The notes: a model not told the origin generated them from the sequence alone. 64,000 nt of DNA from an uncultured Eubacteriales bacterium (GCA_902491535.1 CABUHS010000001.1:62001-126000), one strand, 5' to 3'; shown: positions 26,582-36,293, numbered from the stretch's first letter. A program made the numbers and translations.

Positions 26582-28351
26582 TCATTGGGCAGCACTCTGA
26601 TCAGGAACATTTGCTCCGAAAAGTTCAGTTCCCTCTACTCCGGCAAGTGCCTTCATAAGTCTTGTAAGGTCAGCGCTTGTGATACGTCCGTCGCCGTTTA
26701 CGTCCGGAAAATAAACGTCAACATCTTCTCCGGCTATAAGCTTCATAAGTCTTGTAAGATCAGCACTGGTAACGCGTCCGTCACCGTTTACATCCCCCGG
26801 ATTATGATCGGGAGACGCCGACGCCACCTTACATGAAGCCGCATATCCCCCGTCCTCTGACTGCACTGTAATTACTGCTGTACCAAACGCAACAAGAGAT
26901 ACCGTTCCGTTTTCGTCTACCGAAACTATATCCGAAGCAGAGCTGTTCCATATAACCTTTTTATTATCGGCATTATCCGGAACGACTGAAGCGGTAAGCT
27001 CTCTGACATCGCCTACAATACCGTAGATAATATTCTCCGATAAAAGTATTCCTTCAACATCCACAGAAGTTTTACGCCAAACAGCATAAAGTACAACAGA
27101 TGCATTATCGCGGTAAACATCTCCCGGGGCATATTTCACCTCATTTGATTCCTGCCGATCTGTCCACCCGAGAAATTCATAACCTTCCCGTAAGGGAGCA
27201 TCAGTGCGAAGTTTAATGTCTTTATCCACAGCCTTTCCCTGAGCAAACGGAGCGTCTGTTCCGCCTGCGGCATCATATGTTACGGTATACTCCGCCGAAA
27301 GCATCGGTATAGGCTCTGTTTTGCTCTCTCCGCAGAAACAGGTGTATAGTACAAGCCCTTCCTCATCTACTGTAGGAGCAATTATTTCAATACCGCTGTC
27401 CCATGAATATTCAGCCGCCGCCTCATGATCGTGATAAGCAAACACTTCGTTTTCGGTAAGTCCCGATGTCGCCGAATCACCGACGGTAAACGGCTTTACT
27501 ATATCCACTGTGTATCCGCGTGTATCCTTAGCACAGACCCGATAATCATATGTTCCGTCAGGAAGATCTGAAAAAAGAATCTTCGTATCGACAGTATGGA
27601 GATCCATATAATATATTCCGCCGTCTGTTCCGTCCGCTCTGTAATTATATCCGAAAATCTGCTCTCCGCTCCTGTAGTTCAGTGATACATCAACAGAAGT
27701 AAGTAGATACGGAGATAAGACCGATCCGTAAACGGAATACGGCGCTCCGCTTTTCAGTGTTACCGGATATGTAACTCCACGCGCGGTAAGTATCGCCGGC
27801 GAATGCCCGTATATCGGCCAGAACGAGTCACGGGCAAGCGCCGCACGCTGATTGTGATACACAGATGCACAGCGCTCAAAATATCTCGCCCAGTTATAGC
27901 TTGCCTCATATGCTCCCTCCGCTGTATCAGGAACATTCTTTATTCTGCCATAAGCACTCTTCTCCGATGTTTCAAGCTCATATTTAAGATAATATAGCTG
28001 TCCTTCAAGAGACGTATAATCATATCCGTTCTCTGCACAAAAGCTTTGCAGAGCTTCATATCTGCTCAGATGCCACTGACATATTCCGTAGCTTATACCT
28101 CCGTCGGCTTCTATAGCAGTTGCTGTCGGCTCATACGTCGATTCGCAGTATATATTCGCAAGAATACCGCATGCGACTGCATCGTTAACTCCAAATTCTC
28201 GCTTGACGAAGTCATATATTATAACTTCATTTTCTTTTTTGGAATATGAATTGTTTACCCGATCTGATGCATTGACGCCGAATCCGGCTGCCAATGTAAA
28301 AGATACTGCGGTTATTATCGATAAACAAAATGATATTATCTTTTTTTTCAT
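26582..28351 (-). CDS. Secreted dockerin protein with phage-tail-lysozyme-like domain
   Basis: A 589-residue secreted protein. Signal peptide (residues 1-28); a lysozyme-like domain (about 38-185; IYCESTYEPTATAIEADGG, SYGICQWH, LYYLKYELE) of the phage tail lysozyme type with a Glu in the catalytic position; a middle region with a fibronectin/Ig-like fold; an InlB-like B-repeat (EFLGWTDRQESNEVKYAPGD); a bacterial Ig-like domain (VVPDNADNKKVIWNSSASDI); and a C-terminal type I dockerin made of two calcium-binding repeats (DVNGDGRVTSADLTRLMKL and DVNGDGRITSADLTRLMKA). Dockerins bind cohesins on scaffoldins or cell-surface proteins. No cohesin is in this window. Its promoter is at 28402-28430. A cell-wall-hydrolytic role is inferred from the lysozyme fold. 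Confidence 0.85.
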   Translation of the reverse strand: MKKKIISFCLSIITAVSFTLAAGFGVNASDRVNNSYSKKENEVIIYDFVKREFGVNDAVACGILANIYCESTYEPTATAIEADGGISYGICQWHLSRYEALQSFCAENGYDYTSLEGQLYYLKYELETSEKSAYGRIKNVPDTAEGAYEASYNWARYFERCASVYHNQRAALARDSFWPIYGHSPAILTARGVTYPVTLKSGAPYSVYGSVLSPYLLTSVDVSLNYRSGEQIFGYNYRADGTDGGIYYMDLHTVDTKILFSDLPDGTYDYRVCAKDTRGYTVDIVKPFTVGDSATSGLTENEVFAYHDHEAAAEYSWDSGIEIIAPTVDEEGLVLYTCFCGESKTEPIPMLSAEYTVTYDAAGGTDAPFAQGKAVDKDIKLRTDAPLREGYEFLGWTDRQESNEVKYAPGDVYRDNASVVLYAVWRKTSVDVEGILLSENIIYGIVGDVRELTASVVPDNADNKKVIWNSSASDIVSVDENGTVSLVAFGTAVITVQSEDGGYAASCKVASASPDHNPGDVNGDGRVTSADLTRLMKLIAGEDVDVYFPDVNGDGRITSADLTRLMKALAGVEGTELFGANVPDQSAAQ

Positions 28352-28401
28352 TTTTAACCTTATTACCTTTCAAAACAGTGTTTTCCGCATCATGTACATT
28401 T

Positions 28402-28430
28402 ATATTATCATATTTCGGAATCCATTTCAA
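28402..28430 (-). promoter_or_regulatory. Promoter of the dockerin protein gene
   Basis: Minus-strand TTGAAA (28425-28430), a 17-nt spacer and TAATAT (28402-28407). Confidence 0.6.
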
Positions 28431-28512
28431 GATAAATAAAGTCAAATAAAGCCGATTTATACCCGGTAATTTAATGAAATAAAGGAAATAAAACGTGGTT
28501 TATACTAAAATA

Positions 28513-30951
28513 TCATGCCGCGCCGATTCTTACAAGACCGACGGTCATATCGTCACGCCGCTGATTTCTTACCGCCGCCGCATCAAGGATCTTCTGTGCA
28601 AGCTTCTTTATATCATCCTCCCATTCTCCGATAATAAGGTCCGCAAGCCATGCGCTGTCCTCCAAGGTTTGTGCAACACCGTCGCTCACCATCACAACAA
28701 CATCACCTCCCTCAAGCCGGAATTTGATTTGCTCCGCATTTATCTCCCGTGTTATTCCTACAGGAATAGTACCGGAAGCTATTTTGAACAAACTTCCGCC
28801 CCTTATAACATACGAAGGAGCAGCTCCGCTTTTTATAAATCTGGCTTCCGCTGTCAGTGTGTCAACTTCAAGAAGATCGACCGTAGCAAAACATTCGGCA
28901 TTTCTGCATCTTATAAAATTATTAAGCAGTTCAAGCGTACAGTTTATTCCGCTTCCCGCTTCAAGCATTCGCCTCATAAATATTCCTGCCACACGGGAAG
29001 TTATAGCAGCCTCATGTCCGCTGCCCATACCGTCGCTTATAAGCATATATGAACGGCCGTCGGCACTGTCAAAATCAAGAGTGCTGTCCCCGCAAACACT
29101 TTCATCCTTCTTCTCGAGAGATACAGATGCAACTTCCATACTCAGCATCGGCGCCGAATCAATAGTCATTGTGACGTAATCCTCTTCAACATGAAATTCC
29201 GGCGGACTCAGCCTTCTCATACATATATTTTCGCACGCATGCAGAAGCTCATCAGAGCTTACTCTTACTCTGCCCAAATCAACGCCTCCGGCAACTATTC
29301 TGAGACGCCGTTTCCCGAATACCGCAATATTATTCGCATAAAAGTCCATATACCCTACTGCATCACAAATCTTTTCAGACAGCTCACTGTCTATTTCATA
29401 CTCTGAATCATCCTCCTTTGCTGCATTTTCAAGTATTTTTGCAACCGAATCGTAATCCATAGCAAAAATCTCGGTTTTATCACGTTCAGCTATTTTATGT
29501 TCAAGTCTTGCATACCGTAAATTTGCCTCTGATATAATATCTTCCGGAGAAGCACATATTTTTTTAAGCATATCCGGAAGATCATCCGGCTCAAGGCGTC
29601 CGTTTTTGCGCAGCCGTCTCGCAAGAACATCCATTGCCCCTGCCATCGACTCATAATTTTTATCAAAGCAAACCGCATTGCTTGCACAGTGGCGGCAGCT
29701 TTTATCAAAAATTTCCGCGCAAAGCATTCGCGTCTCATATATTCCGGGCTTTTTAAATTGGTTGCTCAGCGTAGAACACATCTGCGAAAGTGCAGAAAAC
29801 GCCTCCGAAACCGCTTCAATATGCTCTTTTGAATCAATACGCCGTCCCTCCGAAATTGCCGCCTCATTAGCGACACAATCCGGCAGAGATGAGGTTCTGC
29901 ATCCGACGGATATTTCAGGAAGTAATCCGAATTTTGCAAGCGGAGTAAGAATAACCGACGCAGCGACAATATCAGGCGCAACTGTACCGAGTGTTCCGAT
30001 ACCGCCGAGCCAAAGCTCTATTGCGACACCTGTTACCGAAGCCGCAGCTATTGAAGCTACCTTTCCGATACCCATAAACAATCCGCTGGTAAGTCCGGCA
30101 ACTGCAAACACCGGCGATTCCGCCGCACCGCACGCAAGTCCGCAAAAAAGTCCGATAATTCCGCCTCTAAGCATACCTCCCGCCTGTGCCGCATATAATG
30201 TTATAAAAAATCCAACTACCGTCGAAACAGAAAACCCGAAAAAGCTGAATGTCTTCAGCGAGCTTACCGCTATGAAAACTGCCGCACATATACCGGCTTC
30301 GTAGTACACCGTAAAACGGCGGGCTTTAACCGTAAGACCGGTCAAAAGATAGCATGCAGCGGAAGCAGCGATCATTTGAAAAACCGTACCGAAAATATCA
30401 AAATAAAGAAATCCTCCGAAAATCACACGCAGCATTCCTCCGGCAAAGGCACCGATCGCAGCGGCTGCACAGCGAAGTCCTACAGGCTCGGAAAAATATT
30501 CCGGATCACTGCGGATCCTCATTATAATTCCATAGGATTCAGCCTTTTCTTCGCCGCGTTCTCTGTCATCAAGAATGTGTGTAAAAAGAATTCTTAAGCC
30601 AAATGATACAGTAGATGATATCAGAATAGGAAACATCTCACTTCCCGCTAAAATCGCCGCTAAAACCGATCCCGCATAGACAAAAACGGCATGTCTGCGC
30701 ACCGCGCAAATCAACGCGATCCCAAACGGATAACTGCCCATGAGCGACTGAGCGCCTCCCGAAAAAGCACCGAATACAAAAAACATTATGCATTTCAGCA
30801 CTTCTGTATGTCTGCGGACAAGACTGTTTATAACCGTCTTTCCATAAGCACCGGTATTCGCCGCAGATTCTCCTGTACCGACAGTGGCTTCACCTCCCGC
30901 AATTCCCTTAAGATGCGATACGATATCCTGAAAAGTATTTTTACGTTCCAT
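28513..30951 (-). CDS. spoIIE: Stage II sporulation protein E (SpoIIE phosphatase)
   Basis: An 812-residue sporulation protein. It dephosphorylates the anti-anti-sigma factor SpoIIAA to release sigma-F in the forespore and acts at the polar septum with FtsZ. A cytoplasmic N-terminus is followed by about ten membrane helices (about residues 55-335), a central regulatory region with a Cys cluster (CRHCASNAVCFDKNY), and a C-terminal PP2C-type phosphatase domain (about 590-810) with ISDGMGSGHEA and VMVSDGV metal-binding motifs. The length matches Bacillus SpoIIE (827). The upstream promoter has a Spo0A-type box at -35 with 21-nt spacing, as in Bacillus spoIIE. A single-gene unit. Confidence 0.96.
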   Translation of the reverse strand: MERKNTFQDIVSHLKGIAGGEATVGTGESAANTGAYGKTVINSLVRRHTEVLKCIMFFVFGAFSGGAQSLMGSYPFGIALICAVRRHAVFVYAGSVLAAILAGSEMFPILISSTVSFGLRILFTHILDDRERGEEKAESYGIIMRIRSDPEYFSEPVGLRCAAAAIGAFAGGMLRVIFGGFLYFDIFGTVFQMIAASAACYLLTGLTVKARRFTVYYEAGICAAVFIAVSSLKTFSFFGFSVSTVVGFFITLYAAQAGGMLRGGIIGLFCGLACGAAESPVFAVAGLTSGLFMGIGKVASIAAASVTGVAIELWLGGIGTLGTVAPDIVAASVILTPLAKFGLLPEISVGCRTSSLPDCVANEAAISEGRRIDSKEHIEAVSEAFSALSQMCSTLSNQFKKPGIYETRMLCAEIFDKSCRHCASNAVCFDKNYESMAGAMDVLARRLRKNGRLEPDDLPDMLKKICASPEDIISEANLRYARLEHKIAERDKTEIFAMDYDSVAKILENAAKEDDSEYEIDSELSEKICDAVGYMDFYANNIAVFGKRRLRIVAGGVDLGRVRVSSDELLHACENICMRRLSPPEFHVEEDYVTMTIDSAPMLSMEVASVSLEKKDESVCGDSTLDFDSADGRSYMLISDGMGSGHEAAITSRVAGIFMRRMLEAGSGINCTLELLNNFIRCRNAECFATVDLLEVDTLTAEARFIKSGAAPSYVIRGGSLFKIASGTIPVGITREINAEQIKFRLEGGDVVVMVSDGVAQTLEDSAWLADLIIGEWEDDIKKLAQKILDAAAVRNQRRDDMTVGLVRIGAA

Positions 30952-30995
30952 GACTTTCTTGCTTCCCTTTCCTTAAATAAGTTTTTTGTAATGCA

Positions 30996-31029
30996 ATTAT
31001 AGCATTATCTCCCCGGTAAAGTTGTCGAA
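30996..31029 (-). promoter_or_regulatory. Spo0A-type promoter of spoIIE
   Basis: Minus-strand TATAAT (30996-31001) lies 21 nt downstream of TCGACA (31023-31028), which is part of the box TTGTCGAA (31022-31029, plus strand). A 0A box at -35 with an over-long spacer is the known layout of Spo0A-activated sigma-A promoters such as Bacillus spoIIE and spoIIG. Confidence 0.7.
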
Positions 31030-31286
31030 GGAAACAGGGCGGTTTATAGCTTTTTATGAATGCGATTAGTATTTATTTGCGGATAAGATTATTTCCGAAA
31101 AATATTATGCCGCACAGAAATTTAAATTCACGCAGTCTGTGTTTTTTTGACGAACGATTCTTCTGTCCAAAAGGAATATTTTTAGCACTGAGATAACAGA
31201 AGCTGATATACTGTTATACTGTTAAAATTCAAGAACAAGGATCTGATATTAATGTATTCGTGAAAAAAACACTCAGCTATATAAAA

Positions 31287-31304
31287 AGACCGCCTGACGG
31301 CGGT
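31287..31304 (-). terminator. Terminator of tcdA
   Basis: GACCGCC/GGCGGTC 7-bp stem with a 4-nt loop; on the minus strand it is followed by TTTTTAT. Confidence 0.88.
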
Positions 31305-31332
31305 CATAAGTATTTATTTAAGTGTATATATA

Positions 31333-32070
31333 CTATATTTGAGCAAGTTTCTTTATTATATGTCCCGCAATCAGCAATCCGGCACACGCAGGAACATACG
31401 ATATTGACGCAGGAACACGCGAGCTTATTGCCGGAGGTTCATCCGAAAAAAGCACATCCACATAGCTTATTCCGCGTTTACGCAATTCAGTCCGCATTAC
31501 CTTTGCGAGAGGGCACATACTCGTTTCCGATATATCGCAAATTCTGAAACGCGAAGGATCGAGCTTATTACCGGTACCCATACACGATATCACCGGAATA
31601 CCGTGCTTCTTTGCAGTCTCTATAATACATATCTTTGACGTGACCTTATCTATTGCATCCGCAATATAATCAGGAGAAAAAGAAGATATTATTTCAGGGA
31701 TTGTTTCGCTGTCGGCAAACATATCATATACAGCAATTTCAATATGCGGATTTATCTTTGCCGCACGCTGCGCGGCAGCCTCAGTCTTTTTCTGTCCGAC
31801 CGTCACGGTATCGGCTATTATCTGTCTGTTGATATTTGAATACGATACGGTATCAAAGTCAACTATACCTATCGCGCCTATCCCGGCGCGGACAAGTGCT
31901 TCAAGCACATATCCGCCGACTCCGCCGACTCCGAACAGCAATACGCGGCTGCTTTTCAGTCTTTCTACGGCCTCATCGCCTATCAGAGTTCTTTCACGCG
32001 AAAGGAAATCGTTTTCCGATTCAGTTTCAATCGATATACCGCATGCTTTGTTTTGTATTACTTCGTCCAT
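31333..32070 (-). CDS. tcdA: tRNA threonylcarbamoyladenosine dehydratase (TcdA/CsdL, ThiF family)
   Basis: E1-like enzyme that cyclises t6A37 in tRNA to ct6A using ATP. The Rossmann-type nucleotide motif VLLFGVGGVGGYVLEALVRA lies near residue 45, then DFDTVSYSNINRQ, DKVTSK and SCMGTGNKLDPS, all characteristic of the TcdA branch of the ThiF/MoeB family. The ATG at 32070 is used, with AAAGGA 7 nt upstream; the upstream TTG is too close to that site. It begins 2 nt after the stop of the Lhr-like helicase, so it is translationally coupled. Other ThiF-family roles are less likely because no sulfur-carrier gene is adjacent. Confidence 0.92.
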   Translation of the reverse strand: MDEVIQNKACGISIETESENDFLSRERTLIGDEAVERLKSSRVLLFGVGGVGGYVLEALVRAGIGAIGIVDFDTVSYSNINRQIIADTVTVGQKKTEAAAQRAAKINPHIEIAVYDMFADSETIPEIISSFSPDYIADAIDKVTSKICIIETAKKHGIPVISCMGTGNKLDPSRFRICDISETSMCPLAKVMRTELRKRGISYVDVLFSDEPPAISSRVPASISYVPACAGLLIAGHIIKKLAQI

Positions 32071-32072
32071 TT

Positions 32073-34475
32073 TCAAATCCTTTGACCGAATTCTTCAGAA
32101 AGCTCAGCAAGTCTTGCTTCAAGCTCATCTGTACGGAGCTTATCTGCAATATAGGCACGGCGGAGCAACGATGGGGGGATACATCCGTCATATTTATCGT
32201 ACATAGGCGCCTCGTTCGGCGACACAAGCGTTCCTGCGTCTATCCCGAGCGAAGCAAGCTCCGCCCAATGGCGTACAAGTCCGTCGGCATCTCCCGATTC
32301 AAGCTTGAATGTCATATAACAGCATCCCTCAAAATCAATTCCCGAAAGTCCGAACTGAGCAGGTGTCGAACCTTTTATAAATCTTCTGAGCGTTCTGAAT
32401 GAACGCGTTCCGAGCCACGGGAAAAAACACCACGTATATCCTCCGAGATGTACAAGCGAACGGGTAAGCATGCCTGTATTGCGGGCTACAGAACGCGCAG
32501 CCGCGAGGCGGTTTGCAGCATTCTTCTTCAGATATGGGTAAACTGTATCTTCTTCAAGTACGCGCCGCATACGCTGCATGATTTTTGTATGTATCTCGCC
32601 GTAGTCTCCCGGCCATTCTATCGTCATTTTTCCGTCGACACGTTTTACATAGATAAGCTTTCTCGCAAGATCAAGCTCCTCGACTTCCCACACCCGTCCG
32701 GCAAGTGCAAAACGGTCTCCGACAGGCGGCGGTGTAGTTATTGTTCCTATCTCATCCGAACCGCAGCGCACAGTATAATCTTCACTGTCCTTAAAAACGG
32801 CATAAAACTTATAGCTTGCCGTAATGCGTTCTCCCTTAAGTCCGACAATAAGTTCTCCTTCTTCGGTAAGCTCAAGGTAATCATTTTTTATCATAGAGAC
32901 AAGAAGCGCCTTGTATTCCTCCTTTGATACATTTATAAAAGGAGGAAGCAACAGTATTCTTTCTGCCAACGCCGCAGGGACAAGCGATCCCGTCGAAGAA
33001 AGCACCGAAAGAGTCTGATGAAACAGCAGACTGAGCGGCAGCTTCCTTACCGACGGAGGCTCGATAAACCGCTCTTCAATATAAAGCTGAATAATTGCGA
33101 TAGCTCGCAGCAGCCCCCACGGAATAAGCTGAGGCAGCGGCGTATTCGGCACAGGCTCATCCTCGCGGAAGATCATCATCATCTCCGGAATCCCGTCACG
33201 CCTGCCGGAACGGCCGAGTCTTTGCAAAAAGCTCGAGACCGACGACGGAGAATCCATCTGAACGACTCTTTCGAGCCGTCCTATGTCTATTCCAAGCTCC
33301 ATCGTTACCGTAGCACAGGTAACAATATTCTCATCATCATTTTTAAGGCGCATTTCCGCTTCCTCGCGGAGCTGTGCCGATAAATTTCCGTGATGTATAA
33401 GAAAACGGTCTGTATCACCGCGTAAACGTGCGATCTGACGGAGGGTAGCCGTAACATATTCCGTTTCTTCACGTGAATTTGAAAATACTATACTTTTTTT
33501 ATTTTTTACACAATCGTAAAGATACTCATAGCCCGGATCAATAAGCGCTTTCGACTTCTCATCCGACGAATTTTGATTGCCGATTGCCGATCGTTCTGAT
33601 TCGTCAGATGAAGAATCTCCGCCCAAGCGTTTTGAGTCCGCAATATCTGTTTCCGAGCGGTCCGTAACTATAACTCCGGCTTCTTTTACTGCATCTTCTG
33701 AAATCCGGATCTCTGCTTCACTGTCAGCCGATTCTGACTTCGCCGCGCATCCGCGTTGATCTTCGCCCGAATTATTGATATAAAAATGCTCAAGTCCTAT
33801 GCGCCATGCAGTACGTGTGTCCTTAAAATACGGAGCGGAAGTCTTTCTTCCTGTCCCTGCGCCGAGCCACTGTGCAGCGCCTGAAAGATCGCCGATCGTT
33901 GCAGACAATCCTATGCGGCGCGGGCCATGCCCTATAAGACGCTGAAGTCTTGAAAGCTGACATAAAATCTGATTTCCGCGGTCGGAGCCTGTAAGTACAT
34001 GTATCTCATCTATAACTATGAATTGAAGATCAGCAAAAAGCCTGGGAAGATCGTTTGACCGATTCATAAGCATGCTTTCAAGTGACTCAGGTGTTATCTG
34101 AAGTATTCCGCCCGGCGTTTTAAGCGCACGTGTTTTATGAGAGGCGGAGACATCTCCGTGCCAGTGAAATACAGGTATCCCGGAAAGATCGAGCAGCTCA
34201 TCAAGCCGCAGGAACTGGTCGTTTATGAGGCTTTTGAGCGGCGCAACATAAATACATCCGAAAGAGGTGAGCGGGCTCTCAGACAGCATGGATATTATCG
34301 GAAAAAATGCAGCCTCTGTCTTTCCGGATGCCGTTGTAGACGAGAGAAGCAGATTGTTATCGGTATCGAATAACACTCTTGCCGCTTCAAGCTGCACCGG
34401 GCGAAGCTCCTTCCATCCGTTTTTATATATATATTCCGCTATAAACGGAGCAAATCTATTAAATATATCCTCCAT
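32073..34475 (-). CDS. Lhr-like superfamily 2 DEAD/DEAH-box helicase
   Basis: An 800-residue DNA/RNA helicase of the Lhr type. Motif Q/I region LRPVQLEAARV with STTASGKTEA, Ia APLKSLINDQ, the TPESLESML segment, DEAD-like box VIDEIHVL, SAT motif LSATIGD, then the second RecA domain with VFSNSREETE, the TMELGIDIG motif and QRLGRSGRRDG. The C-terminal winged-helix and Lhr-specific region follows. Between the two RecA domains (about residues 230-310) there is an unusual Ser/Asp/Glu-rich insert, likely disordered. A perfect AAAGGAGG lies 9 nt before the ATG. It is in an operon with the VanY-like gene before and tcdA after. Confidence 0.92.
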   Translation of the reverse strand: MEDIFNRFAPFIAEYIYKNGWKELRPVQLEAARVLFDTDNNLLLSSTTASGKTEAAFFPIISMLSESPLTSFGCIYVAPLKSLINDQFLRLDELLDLSGIPVFHWHGDVSASHKTRALKTPGGILQITPESLESMLMNRSNDLPRLFADLQFIVIDEIHVLTGSDRGNQILCQLSRLQRLIGHGPRRIGLSATIGDLSGAAQWLGAGTGRKTSAPYFKDTRTAWRIGLEHFYINNSGEDQRGCAAKSESADSEAEIRISEDAVKEAGVIVTDRSETDIADSKRLGGDSSSDESERSAIGNQNSSDEKSKALIDPGYEYLYDCVKNKKSIVFSNSREETEYVTATLRQIARLRGDTDRFLIHHGNLSAQLREEAEMRLKNDDENIVTCATVTMELGIDIGRLERVVQMDSPSSVSSFLQRLGRSGRRDGIPEMMMIFREDEPVPNTPLPQLIPWGLLRAIAIIQLYIEERFIEPPSVRKLPLSLLFHQTLSVLSSTGSLVPAALAERILLLPPFINVSKEEYKALLVSMIKNDYLELTEEGELIVGLKGERITASYKFYAVFKDSEDYTVRCGSDEIGTITTPPPVGDRFALAGRVWEVEELDLARKLIYVKRVDGKMTIEWPGDYGEIHTKIMQRMRRVLEEDTVYPYLKKNAANRLAAARSVARNTGMLTRSLVHLGGYTWCFFPWLGTRSFRTLRRFIKGSTPAQFGLSGIDFEGCCYMTFKLESGDADGLVRHWAELASLGIDAGTLVSPNEAPMYDKYDGCIPPSLLRRAYIADKLRTDELEARLAELSEEFGQRI

Positions 34476-34568
34476 TTTTCCCGTCCTCCTTTAAACCGAT
34501 TCAAGTCAATTCCCTATTCAGCGTCTTAAAATGCCCTGGCAGGACTATATAGAATACACTTAAATCCA

Positions 34569-35963
34569 TTAGCGGTATGTTACCGTAACTGCAAAGCCCC
34601 CGCAGTTTGTTCCGCTTATCTCATATTCAATATTCTTATCTGACGGAAGCGGAATCCTTGTTATCTCCCCATCGCCTGCAGGAACAAAATATACCTCATA
34701 CCGAGTGCCTTTTTCTTCATTAAAGCCCAGGCGATTTTCAAAAGTGTGCGATTTTACAAGTTCAATATACTCTTCAAGACACAGGTTGTTTGAAGTCATA
34801 TACCATGCGTGCGGTCTACCCACATATCTGAAATGCCAATCCTCACCGGTTATTCCGGTAATATGCATTTTTGAGTTGTCATATCTGCGTACAATACCGT
34901 ATTCCCATGCGTGTTCGGTAATCCAGCTATACTCCGGGGCTTCGTTCAGCTTCATGGCGATTCCGTCATCGGTATAGACACTCATGTCAAATCCAAGTCC
35001 CGTATGATGCTCACTGCATCCCGGCGATGCGACATATTTTTTCGCATCTTCTATTCCGTATTGCTCAACGCGTGCCGAATACAGATCAAGCTGCTCCTCA
35101 TATGATCTCGCGCCGCTCACGACTATCAAATCATGCTTTCCGGACGCAGCCTCAAAATCAGCTGCCATACGGTTCAGAGCCTCAAGTGCCATTCGCTCAA
35201 GCGTTATTTTATCTGTGGATATTTTATATGATGAATTCTTTTCCGAATACACATTTACCATATCAGCAGACACGGGAAATTTATATTCATGCGATCCGTT
35301 GACAAGTACCAGTTCTCCGGACTGAGAAAGATCCGTCCATATTTCCTTTACATTTTCAGACGGCTTTTCAGTCTGCTTTTCTGCCACAGCAGAAGTCCCA
35401 TGCGATACACCGGCTTCGGTAACCTCAGAGCCGTTTGTTTCCGTAACTTCGGATTCGCTCGGTTTACCTGTAAACAGTCCGACAATATCAAACCCCTTAT
35501 AAAGCGCTACTGCCGTAAAAAGAGCAGCCGCAAGGATTATCAAGGTCATGACAACAGCAAGAATAAGATTCAGATCAGAACGCTTCCGGTTTCTTTTATT
35601 CAACTGATACTCTCCGGACGCTGCCTCTGTGTTTCTGCTTTCGTTCTGCTTTACGCCGTTTTCCTCTGTATAATATCTGTTTCCGTATCCGTTTTCGTTA
35701 TTATATCCGCCGCCGTATTCATTGTATCCGCCTGTCCGGCAAGAATTCAAGCTATCATAATCATTTAGATCCGAATTTTTGCAGGCTTGTTCGCAATATT
35801 CTTCAGAATATCCGTTTTCAATATCTGAATCATTTGCCGAATCTTCTCTGTCGCAGGTATTATCATCGCCGCGCCGGGCAATATCAAATTCTGCTGTATG
35901 TTCCGATTCGCTTTCGTCATTATATAGCTCCATATTGTTATCATCACGATATTCTCTGCTCAT
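34569..35963 (-). CDS. VanY-like D-alanyl-D-alanine carboxypeptidase, membrane anchored
   Basis: A 464-residue peptidase that should trim the terminal D-Ala of peptidoglycan stem peptides. A long acidic, Asn/Tyr/Gly-rich N-terminal region (about residues 1-125) with no predicted fold precedes one membrane helix (about 130-152), a Ser/Thr/Glu linker and the extracellular VanY domain with zinc motifs CSEHHTGLGFD and EDWHFRYVG. The start ATG at 35963 has AAGGGA 9-10 nt upstream; the longer frame to 36032 is rejected. First gene of an operon with the Lhr-like helicase. No vanHAX genes are near, so it is a housekeeping carboxypeptidase rather than part of a resistance cluster. Confidence 0.88.
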   Translation of the reverse strand: MSREYRDDNNMELYNDESESEHTAEFDIARRGDDNTCDREDSANDSDIENGYSEEYCEQACKNSDLNDYDSLNSCRTGGYNEYGGGYNNENGYGNRYYTEENGVKQNESRNTEAASGEYQLNKRNRKRSDLNLILAVVMTLIILAAALFTAVALYKGFDIVGLFTGKPSESEVTETNGSEVTEAGVSHGTSAVAEKQTEKPSENVKEIWTDLSQSGELVLVNGSHEYKFPVSADMVNVYSEKNSSYKISTDKITLERMALEALNRMAADFEAASGKHDLIVVSGARSYEEQLDLYSARVEQYGIEDAKKYVASPGCSEHHTGLGFDMSVYTDDGIAMKLNEAPEYSWITEHAWEYGIVRRYDNSKMHITGITGEDWHFRYVGRPHAWYMTSNNLCLEEYIELVKSHTFENRLGFNEEKGTRYEVYFVPAGDGEITRIPLPSDKNIEYEISGTNCGGFAVTVTYR

Positions 35964-36293
35964 AAATTTATATCCCTTCCCTTCGACTGCAAGGCACGCC
36001 GATCCGGCGCAGGCAAAAATCTTTGTTGACAAATCAATAAAATCCTTTTAATAAGGCGTAAGCGCCGATGTCCGGCATTCCGGTAAGACACAGCCGGCTG
36101 CCGAAAAAACACACATACCGCCTGTAACGGCAATTCATCCAAGACCGGAAACAATCTTGCTTTCAGTTATAAATATACTATTCCAAAACAGCATAGTTTA
36201 TTCTTTATTGCAAGACAGAAAAACTCCTTTTGCAAAACAGGGACCGTGCCGACGAAGTATGACACGATCCCTCAAAAGTTATGTCTGCGGTCT
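35964..36293. other. Intergenic gap between vanY-like gene and pfkA
   Basis: It contains the pfkA terminator (36238-36277). The remainder holds several short GC-rich inverted repeats (for instance near 36066-36085) but no gene and no convincing promoter. Confidence 0.45.
36236..36278 (-). terminator. Terminator of pfkA
   Basis: Minus-strand AGGGATCGTG pairs with CACGGTCCCT (one G-U pair), followed by GTTTTGC. Confidence 0.75.

Noticed and set aside
28495..30304. Long plus-strand ORFs opposite spoIIE (185 and 208 residues)
   Set aside because: They are antisense shadows of the spoIIE coding sequence, with no ribosome sites and no recognisable domains.
33478..33487. TTCACGTGAA inside the Lhr-like gene as a further parS site
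   Set aside because: Only the 10-bp core matches; the outer positions (TC.../...TT) do not fit the 16-bp consensus and the site is within a coding sequence.
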